Positions 56,134 through 64,000 of a DNA stretch of 64,000 nucleotides are shown here, in pieces. How positions within the stretch are numbered: position 1 is the stretch's first letter; each line of letters begins with the position of its first letter. The notes under the pieces were generated by a model. It did no database searches. It saw only the letters and a program-made list of their open reading frames with translations, and was not told the DNA's origin. Both the position numbers and the translations under genes were made by a program. Origin of the DNA: Ahaetulla prasina (Eukaryota; Chordata; Lepidosauria; Squamata; Colubridae); NCBI RefSeq assembly GCF_028640845.1, contig NC_080546.1:56245409-56309408 (forward strand), given 5' to 3'.

Positions 56134-56232
56134 GTTCATCCAGGTTTTGTGGTTCCCAATGTTTTCTTTTCTGTGGGAAACAGGTTCAAATGGCTCTTTG
56201 AGTGTTTAAGGTTGCAGACCCCTGTTCTAGAC

Positions 56233-58613
56233 TGTGACTTCTTGACCTGTACGTAGAATTTGCATGAGAACAATAAAATGTACTACAATTTCTATGTTCC
56301 TGAGCACATTCTTAGTTCAAAATTTTGTTCATACACAGTGGTCTCTGCAATACTCACAAGCAGGAGATATTCCATCATTGTTCCTCTGCAACTAGCATTT
56401 GGAGGCACAATACATTAAGATCCAAATGTTGACATTGCTATTGGTTAGCAGTCCAAAAGGAACCTGTCCATCTATGGCTACTATATTTATTCAATATCTT
56501 TTTGAAATCCTATCATAATGTTAATATAATCATTTCTATCCAAATGCTTTTTGACGCTTTCAAACATTTCTAGTTTAGTGGGACAAGGTTATTTTGTAGA
56601 ATTCACACAGATTTTTTTTCATATGAGAGGCTTGTTCTTTGATGCATTTTGCTATTTTTCTTTTCTACCAGCTTGTCTACTGTTGTTATTGCTGCTGTTG
56701 TTGTTGTTGTTGTTGTTATTGCTATTCCTAACTTAGATCTGCCACCTCTGTTTTCATTCATTTCCCAAAGTAATATTAAATTTGAATACAGTTTCAGTAA
56801 TCAAGTCTAGAGGAGATATCAAGGACTCAAACAGGAAAGCTCATATAACTCTGGCGCTTAAGCCTACCCATTCCATTCTTTAATCAGAAATAATTTATCC
56901 AGCCTTCACTTGTAGCTTATAGCAGGAGGACTAAAACGGACATAAACCTAATAGAAACTTATTTAAAAGACCACATGCAGTTGTTGTTAAGATGATCTGT
57001 TCAATGAGCTCTGAATTAGATTTCAATGTCATTTATAAATGTAATTAATATTTAATTCAGGATTTGATAATAGACATGTTGAAAATAATGTCACTAAAAT
57101 GCCTGTTTGATCCTGAGGTAAAAAAAATAGTGCATTTCAAATTCCCCAAAATGGATTGATTGAGTGGTTTTTTGGTAAGCTTTTCTGCTTGCATATCATA
57201 GGTTAATTAAATATTGCATAGCATTTAACATGTTCTCAAAAGGCAGTTCAACTAATAATGAATAATTGCACTTCTTTAACATTTATGCTAAGCCATATAT
57301 TCCTCTGAGATGAGTTGGTAAATATCATCTGTTAATTAAATATATGTTTAATAACTTCTAGAGGTTATACCCGTCCCTGATGATCTTTAGTACTGAATAT
57401 GGGGCTTATCTAATCCAAAATTCTTATATTTCTCACGATTGAGGTTAATAGTAAAATGAATAATGTTTTAGAGTACATACCACTATAGAATATAGCTTAT
57501 TTTCCTGAAACGAGGCTTCTAACAGCCTCTGTATATTTATTCCTGTAAGATTCATTACAAATCATACCCCATCGCATTAACCTTTGCAATCCAAATAATT
57601 TCCCTTCTCTTCAGAACAATAACAGTAATAACTGGATTTTACTTATCTCTTAAATAAGGCTGTTATTTGAGAAGTGTTCTGTCAGATTGTCACATTAGGC
57701 ATTCTGAAGGAGGGAAGAGAGATTTTTCTGAAGTTCTAAGAACAATTTCCCATCCACAAAGAAGAAGAACAAGAAATCACGAGGCAGAGGTGCAATAGTG
57801 TGTTATACGTCACTCATGCTACTTCTGCCAAACAGTAATTCTGTGGAATTATCACAGATTTTCCAAAATAGTGCAAGTTCATATTTTCTTAGCTCCATCA
57901 AAAAAAAATTAGATATCATCTAATATGGGAAATATGAGGCAGAAAAAATATAATCCTATTAAAGTTTAGCTTAATTAAACAGAAACTTTCAGTTTCTAAG
58001 TAGAGGATTTCATTGATATACAATAGTTACTAGACAGAAAAAAAGAGAATGTTCTCTTATTTTCCAGGATAAAAATGGCCAATGTTTATTTCAGCTGTGG
58101 TTTCTACCAATTTTTTTTCAGAAAAATAATTTTTTTCATGTGTAATATTGGTATTTCCTTTCATAGTCGTAATGTGATGTCATCCCATTTGTACAATCTT
58201 AAATTTGATGAATATATATTTATGTTTTAATTCAAAAATTATATTATCTTCATTTATGAAATCACAAGGCTGTGGATTAATTAAATAAACACTTATTTTT
58301 CAATGCCACTAACTCCACCTGATCTACTAGACTATATTCTTTAATATAACATTCAATCAAAATCAAAATCCTGTCAAACTTCCTAAACTAGCTCTAATCA
58401 AGATATCATGGCACTATGCAATACAAATAGAATTACTCACTTTGTTTCCTATAGCATATCTAGTACCATAATTTTTTCCTGATACTTCAGCAGCTTTTTT
58501 AGAAACAGGAGAGAGTCAACTTGAATGTTGCCTCACTCAAATGATCACTTAAACAAAACACACCATCAAATTTTGCACAGTCCTAAAACAGGAGCTTGCC
58601 AATGTTTTTGCAC
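56233..58613. other. Unassigned AT-rich sequence
   Basis: Contains a short GTT run (56694-56728). No gene or clear repeat seen. Confidence 0.45.
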
Positions 58614-58761
58614 ATCCTGTGGCCTAGAGGTGGAGCTCTTGTCTCACAATCAGGATGTTGCGAGTTCAATCCTAGTTAGAGGCAGATGTAGGGTCTCCTG
58701 ATTGGGCAGGGGATTGGACTAGATGATCTGCAAGGCCCCTTCCAACTCTGTTAATCTGTAA
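58614..58761 (+). mobile_element. SINE: tRNA-like head joined to CR1 3' end
   Basis: A box TGGCCTAGAGG (58620-58630) and B box GAGTTCAATCC (58662-58672) are followed by a CR1-type terminus (GGGGATTGGACTAGATGATC, then CCCCTTCCAACTCT). A tRNA-type promoter fused to a CR1 tail indicates a SINE moved by CR1, not a tRNA gene; the acceptor stem does not close. Confidence 0.75.
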
Positions 58762-59136
58762 TCCCTTTCTCTTTCTTTCCCCGTAGGGATCAATATATCT
58801 CTATTGTGTAATGAAATATACCCCCTCAGCTCTCTCTTCAGGACCTTTTCATTGAGAAAAAAAAAGTGTATATATACTTTACCAGAATCAATTGTAGCAT
58901 ACACTCACAAACAAAACACACAGAGACATATATAGTCATATGAACATTATTTCCATAAATGATAGCTTCTGAAATGTCTTCCATTTTCTGTTACTATTTA
59001 TAGTATGTCCACACATAGTCATGGTTATGACTATGGAGACTCAAACAATGTTTCAGTTTGGATCCTCTAAAGATTTTTTTTTCCCCAGATGGTGTGACAG
59101 CTGCTGAGGAAGGATGTATCATTCTGATAGCAGATG

Positions 59137-59274
59137 CTTTGAGGCAGTTTTTTCCAATCTTGGCGGTTTTCAGATGCGTGAACTTCAACTCCCAGAATTC
59201 TCAGTGCTGGACAGGGAATTCTGAGAAGTCCACACTTTTGAAAGCTGCCAAGATTGAGAAACACTGATTTAAGG
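59137..59274. mobile_element. hAT-type MITE
   Basis: 122 bp (59145-59266) with long inverted ends: CAGTTTTTTCCAATCTTGGC on the left and, complemented, CAGTGTTTCTCAATCTTGGC on the right. Flanks CTTTGAGG and ATTTAAGG agree at 6 of 8 positions, a decayed 8-bp duplication. Confidence 0.75.
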
Positions 59275-59639
59275 TGTCCAGATAAGAATTTGATTTGCAC
59301 ATCTTTTCCTATGAAGGAATATTTGGGAAACTGAATCATACTGCAGTAGTAGCTAGCCAAAGTTTATTGCAAATCATTCACATGGTCTCTGTCTCCATCT
59401 CCGTCTCCCTCTTCTTCTTCGCCTCTATCAACATTTGGCTATGTCATTAGGCCACCAGAAGCTGAATTCAGGTTACTGAAGGAGGGTACATTTCTTTTCC
59501 TTCATGCAACTTAAAAAAAACAAGAAAACAGGATATTTGTGAGGTACGGATCTATTCATATATATTTGGGAGTATAAATCTTCTGATTAAGGTTTGTTGC
59601 CACTGTCTTAATAATTATGATGGTGATTGTTTATTCTTC
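59275..59639. other. Unassigned sequence
   Basis: Nothing supported; a short pyrimidine-rich stretch lies near 59380-59425. Confidence 0.4.
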
Positions 59640-59927
59640 TCCGTCTTCCTCCTTTCTCGAGCACTTCCTGAAATGGCTGTGTGATGTGCCAGATACACAA
59701 CATGCTTCTCTGTATAAATCCCAGTTATGTTGTTGTCAGCTTTGGAAGCCATATTAGGCCTGAAGCTTCCGTGCTGCCACCTTCTCATGTATGGGAAAGT
59801 AGGAGGGGGGATTTAGTAGAGGGGTTTTCTTTAGACATAATAGCATTCTTCCTGTCGGTCAAGGTCAGGCCAGTCCTGCACCTGGAGAAGGAGTCGTCCG
59901 AGTGCTATCTCAAAATGGGACGGATGG
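59640..59927. other. Unidentified sequence left of a LINE insertion
   Basis: No family recognised. Reads open into the LINE behind it, giving a 386-residue frame from 59681 whose first 80 or so residues are not LINE protein. It may be the left half of a repeat continuing at 61021. Confidence 0.3.
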
Positions 59928-61022
59928 TCAAGAGTGGTGTTCCTCAAGGCAGCGTTCTTGGACCTATTCTCTTTATAATATACATAAATGATCTTTGTAT
60001 TGATATCTCAAGTAACTGTGTTCTCTTTGCTGATGATGTCAAACTTTTCAACACCACTGACAATGCATCCACAATTCAAAAGGACCTTGATCATCTATCT
60101 GCCTGGTCTAAAATTTGGCAACTACAAATTTCAACCAGTAAATGCTCAGTCTTGCACATTGGAAGAAAGAACCCAATCACAAAGTACATGCTTGATGGAC
60201 ATTGCCTCGCAGATGACCCCCACCCTGTCAAAGACCTTGGAGTTTTTACATCTAACGATTTAAGTTCCAAAGCCCACTGCAACTACATAGCTAAGAAGGC
60301 TCTAAGAGTTGTCAACTTAATTTTACGTAGCTTCTTTTCAAAAAACACCACGCTACTGACCAGAGCATATAAAACATTTGTTAGGCCAATTCTTGATTAC
60401 TGCTCTCCTGTCTGGAACCCTTACCATATATCTGACATCAACACAGTTGAGCGTGTCCAAAGGTATTTTACGAGAAGAATTCTCCATTCCTCTGAAACTA
60501 ATAAAATACCTTATTCCACCAGACTTGATATCTTGGGTCTAGAAAACTTGGAACTTTGTCGCCTTCGACTGGATCTGGGTTTAGCATATAAAATCATCCG
60601 TTGTAATGTCCTTCCTGTCAATGACTTTTTTAGTTTCAATAACAATATCACAAGAGCTACAAACAGATTCAAACTCAATGTCAACCGTTCCAGTTTAGAT
60701 TGCAGAAAACACGATTTCTGTAACAGAATTGTATATACTTGGAATGCATTACCTGACTCTGTGGTTTCTTCTCATAACCCCAAAGGTTTCACTCAAAAAC
60801 TGTCCACGGTTGACCTCACCACTTTCCTAAGAGGACTCTAAGGGGCGTGCATAAGAGCACAAACATGCCTACCGTTCCTGTCCTACTGTTTCTTTCCCTA
60901 TGTATATATACGTTTTTAGTACCTCATTTCTCCTCATATATACGTTCATATATTTATAACCCTTTATGCAACGCTTGTATATATATTGTTATGACAAATA
61001 AATAAATAAATAAATAAATAAA
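59928..61022 (+). mobile_element. CR1-group LINE 3' half, third copy
   Basis: Same family as 45346-50958 but separate and without the shared defects. It has RT from motif B onward, the 3' UTR, and an (AAAT)n tail (60999-61022). The short word ATGG occurs at both edges and may be a target duplication. Confidence 0.85.
59929..60841 (+). pseudogene. CR1-group RT C-terminal half, open
   Basis: An uninterrupted frame from the 5' truncation point to the natural stop at 60839-60841. It reads [20 protein letters not shown] (motif B), NCVLFADDVKLFN (motif C, both catalytic Asp), SKCSVLHIGRKN, RAYKTFVRPILDYCSPVWNP, ERVQRYFTRRILHSSE and TRLDILGLENLELCRLRLDL. The endonuclease and RT motif A are missing, so no active enzyme is possible, but the lack of stops points to a recent insertion. 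Useful as the family reference in this window. Confidence 0.85.
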
Positions 61023-62085
61023 TGGTGATTGGAGCATGTGATTGACTGAGGATTGAGGGGATGGTTTTAGGGGTTTTGATTTACTGAGGGAAAACCCGGA
61101 CCTCTCAGAATGCTTGCTTCAGAGTTTTTACTTGGAGTTGGGGCAGGTTCTGGAACGATGTCAGTTGTAAGCAGCCAAAAGCTTTTGGGAACCTAGAAAA
61201 GATATTTTAGTAACCTTATAGCTTTAAAAGTACAATTATAGCACCAGCTCTTCAGAGTTGTTTTGGAGATAGAGAAGGAAGGATTAGAGCTAGTTAGACT
61301 TTAATTGAGGCCAGGGTTTATCCCACTTTGGGTGGCTACAGTGTTGCAAGAATGAAGTGTTTTCTTTGTAGATTGAGTCCCTCAAATAACTGCCATGCAG
61401 GCATGCCCTTAATAATATAAATAGGGGATTCTAGTATTCATCTGTCAGAATATTATCTTTTTAATGCTTTTTTTTTTGTTAAATGTTACACTGTGCATTA
61501 TCTACAGTCAGTACAAATTAATCACTTTAAATTATAAGGCTCATTAGAAGTCAGCAGCACCCACCCTTTCATCCTAGCATCAATTCTGATTTTCTTGCAT
61601 GAATTATTTAGCTTCCAATGCTGCAAAATATTTTTTAAATGTCCTTAGTTTCAGACTTTGGCTGCTACTATTAAAAAGTTTTGTGATTTCATTTCTTTAA
61701 AAAAAAATCAAAATTTTCAGCAATAAGCAAAACATTCAAGTCAGACGAATGAAAACACGACTCAGGATCAATTCTACAATTTTTTGCATTTCAATATAAA
61801 AACCACAGTTGCAATAAGATGTGCCTTTATAGTATAGTTATTTAATCTTATATTAGAGCTTCATTCATTGTTTGTATTACAAGCTGGACTTCCAAGTAAT
61901 ATAAAAATGGTATTATATACTGATGAAAAGATGATTAAAATGCTACTTCAGACAGAAGGCTCATTGATAACAAATAGTGCTATTCAATGTAACACATTTC
62001 ACATAGTTTTATTTGAATAAATTGTATGATTTATCTTTTTGAGGAAATATAATAGAATACCAGAATAGTACAACATTGGTGGTGT
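61023..62085. other. Unassigned sequence
   Basis: 61023-61470 may be the right half of the sequence interrupted by the LINE; no family recognised. The rest is AT-rich with nothing supported. Confidence 0.35.
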
Positions 62086-62200
62086 GGTTATTTATTTATT
62101 TATTTATTTTGCATTTATATCCCGCCCTTCTCCGAAGACACTATGTCAAGCAATAGTCTTCATCCATTTGTATATTATATGGTTAAAGTGAACACAAGCA
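62086..62200 (-). mobile_element. L2-like LINE 3'-end fragment
   Basis: A TTTA run (62090-62110) followed by TATCCCGCCCTTCTCCGAAG, the complement of an L2-type terminus, then a short diverged 3' UTR. Confidence 0.55.
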
Positions 62201-63145
62201 AAAGTAATATTTGCACTGCAATATAAATGTTTGAATTTCTAAAACTGTTAAGTTTTTCTTTTATTTTGCTATCACATGCTATTATTTATTTATTCACTTT
62301 TCTCCTGGTTGACAGTTGCTTTATTCTTGCTTAATCCCAGAAACCAATGTTCACCCATTTGATTTTGCTTGTTATATATTTCTAATAAACAATGTCTGCA
62401 TTTCAAATACATTTTAGTTGAAATATACAGTCTAGATGTATAGCATTCATATAACCAAGGCCAAAACTACTTTGTCAGTAAGAAGTGATGTAGAACACAA
62501 CGTTAATTAAAATGCATTTGCAATAAATTTAAATGCAAATTAAACCAAGGGATTTTTGAAGACTTGCCATTTTTATTTCATCTAACAATAATCAGTATGA
62601 AGCAAACATTATGCATAGTATTTATAAGATTACATTTTAAGAAATATGCTGAGAATGAAAATTATCAAGTTTGGATTTAAAGCAAAATACTTGATAGAGT
62701 TTACAGTAGACTTCTAGTTCACTTTCCAAATATATGATTATTTTACACCTCACTGATAGTGAGCAGGCTAGCCCTCATTCATTCTGACTGTCATTAACTG
62801 GTCCTTGAAGTTCTCCCTTTGCTTTCTTTTAAAGAAACATGTAGGATTTCTTTTAACTAGTTAAGAACATTGACTTAGATTCAGGCTTAGTCTTAACTAG
62901 ACAAATTCCATTAAAAACAATAAGTGATTCTATTGATTCTTATAGCATAACTAAATATGACCCAATCAGTTTAAAGTAGACTAAATTAATGTCTATCATG
63001 ATGCATATTTGTTTCCAGCTATAATATAATAGCATAAATTAATGAATATATTGTCTGACACCTTCAGATGACAGTACTGGTCTATCCCAAAATACAAAGT
63101 TGCTATACTATATGTTCCATAGAACAAGAATCTTCCATACTGGGA
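62201..63145. other. Unassigned AT-rich sequence
   Basis: Nothing supported. Confidence 0.45.
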
Positions 63146-63856
63146 GACGACTTCCGGTATCCAGCGGCAACGGACGTCTGGAAGGCTTCTCCTGCCTCCA
63201 GCGCCCGAATCCGGCCGCCGCCGAGGCCCTCAGGGGCCAGGTGTTCCGAAAAGGACACCTGCCGCACGGACGGCCCGCCAGGGGTCTCCCAGCCGACATA
63301 CAGGACTGTGGGGACCGATGCTGGCGCGTCCTAGGCTTGGCGGGGTTTGGAGGCCACAGGCCGCGGCCATTATTTTGGTCGTCGCCTGGGCCGCTGTGCC
63401 CAGTGACACCGGGGCATTGGATTTATAACTGCAGCAGCCTGGTGGTGAACAGGGCACGGAGAAGAATTGAGGAGGAGAAGGGAAGGGAATATCGGTAAAT
63501 GTGAGTGGAGTGCTCCGGAGTGCGGGGGGGTTTTTTCTCCCCTGCGGTTGGAAGGAGCACGAGTTATTCTGGAGAGAGGAGAACTTAAAATAAGAAGATT
63601 ACGGTTTTGTGGAGCTCTGGAGAAGAGGTGATGGAGAAATTTAGGAGGGAAGGTTTGAGGCCCCCTCCTTCTGGGGAACAGTGGTGGCGTCCAGCTTCCG
63701 CCTTCACTATGAGAATTTTGATGACATCACTTCCCTTGACTTCCTGGTTGACTAACTGTACTCTGGACTCGTTGCTCCTGTGAGTGCCCCTGGTGGATCC
63801 GGAGGAAATTACAAGGATACTGTGCCTGCCTGAGGATTTTGTATTTTTTTTCCTTA
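63146..63856 (+). promoter_or_regulatory. Probable L1 5' UTR, GC-rich promoter region
   Basis: A sharp change from AT-rich to CpG-rich sequence at about 63146 (first 400 bp the most GC-rich), followed by a purine-rich leader and the start of an ORF1-like frame. This is the layout of a full-length L1 5' UTR, which acts as an internal promoter. Frames across it are not genes. Confidence 0.6.
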
Positions 63857-64000
63857 ATGGCAAAGGTCAGAGACCAACTGCTGGAGAGATGGAGAGAATT
63901 TTGGAAAAGTTATCTAATATGGACAAGAAATTGGATGAAATAAGAGCAGAAATTGTGACTATCCAAAAGGATTTAAAGGATACTCAACAAGTTTCAGCAG
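63857..64000 (+). CDS. L1 ORF1-like protein, partial at window end
   Basis: ATG 63889 opens a frame to the window edge: MERILEKLSNMDKKLDEIRA and then EIVTIQKDLKDTQQ. It has heptad spacing of Ile/Leu, the start of an ORF1 coiled coil that would trimerise the RNA-binding protein. An upstream ATG at 63857 (MAKVRDQLLERW) lies in another frame that closes soon after. Either 63889 is the start or one base is lost between them. The family call rests on the coiled coil and the upstream GC-rich leader; the RNA-binding domains lie outside the window. Confidence 0.55.

Larger units (their letters stand above)
52779..56232. mobile_element. hAT-type insertion, 3.4 kb, with perfect 8-bp TSD
   Basis: Bounded by TTCTAGAC at 52779-52786 and 56225-56232. 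Ends: CAGGGGTGTCAAACT on the left and, complemented, CAGGGGTCTGCAACC on the right, sharing CAGGGGT. No transposase frame exists. Most of the interior is purine tracts and two Snake1 LINE copies, so it began as a short non-autonomous element and was enlarged. Confidence 0.75.

Noticed and set aside
53247..56139. Long minus-strand frames of 130-290 residues rich in Ser, Phe and Leu
   Set aside because: They are translations of purine tracts and AATAG arrays; only the segments at 54482-54729 and 55558-55797 hold real LINE protein.
58620..58672. A tRNA gene
   Set aside because: A and B boxes are present but no acceptor stem closes and a CR1 tail follows; it is a SINE. The same applies at 31302-31345.
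59681..60841. A 386-residue gene starting at 59681
   Set aside because: The first part is flanking sequence read by chance into a truncated LINE RT; the initiator has no support.
63100..63498. Frames across the GC-rich block near 63.1-63.5 kb as a host exon
   Set aside because: Arg/Gly/Pro-rich frames are open in several phases because of GC content; the context is an L1 leader.

Overview
The window is animal (squamate, most likely snake) nuclear DNA and is almost entirely transposable elements in AT-rich filler. The attribution rests on several features seen together. These are LINE tails grown into long AATAG, AAATA, ATGTT and GTT microsatellites (the Snake1/CR1 pattern of snakes), Bov-B fragments, a Bov-B-tailed tRNA-type SINE (Sauria-like), an L2 LINE with GC-rich ORFs, and small hAT MITEs. 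No convincing host exon was found. The only non-repeat coding candidate is an unrecognised ORF at 7090-7442 on the minus strand.

Layout. 0.6-9.6 kb: a CR1 LINE, a truncated SINE, simple repeats, a Snake1 LINE tail and an old L2. 10-13.2 kb: an L2 LINE with endonuclease and RT, inserted in an older element. 14.4-28 kb: a nest in which an R4/Dong-like LINE is split by a Mag-type Gypsy element (15537-19972, TSD GAAAG, tRNA-Ser primer site) and by a Sushi-type chromovirus (22143-27343, TSD GACTT). 28-32.8 kb: CR1 and Bov-B scraps, a hAT MITE with a perfect 8-bp TSD, and a SINE with a 9-bp TSD. 32.8-38.5 kb: an L2 split by a second Sushi-type element (33351-38132, TSD AACGC). 39.2-43.4 kb: a second Mag-type element on the minus strand (TSD CAGAT). 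44.4-51.8 kb: old CR1 pieces, a possible foldback element, and a CR1-group LINE whose 3' half is tandemly duplicated with an L1 3' end and poly(A) at the joint. 52.8-56.2 kb: a 3.4-kb hAT-type insertion (8-bp TSD TTCTAGAC) filled with purine tracts and two copies of a Snake1 LINE. 56-64 kb: mostly unrecognised sequence with a tRNA-CR1 SINE, a MITE, a CR1-group LINE with a long open RT, and the 5' end of an L1 running off the window.

The LTR elements encode the usual Gag, protease, RT, RNase H and integrase, all broken by stops and indels. The two Sushi-type elements are the most informative part of the window. Their LTRs are largely different, yet in both a primer site just inside the 5' LTR is complementary to the predicted RNA 5' end about 31 bp after a TATA box, as expected for self-primed reverse transcription. 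In both, the pol frame continues through most of the 3' LTR and ends in a similar basic motif just before the TATA box.

Limits: family names come from protein motifs and terminal sequences read by eye. Subfamily names, exact ends of decayed elements and ages need a repeat-library search. Many frame breaks are single-base losses in homopolymers, so some may be consensus errors rather than real mutations.
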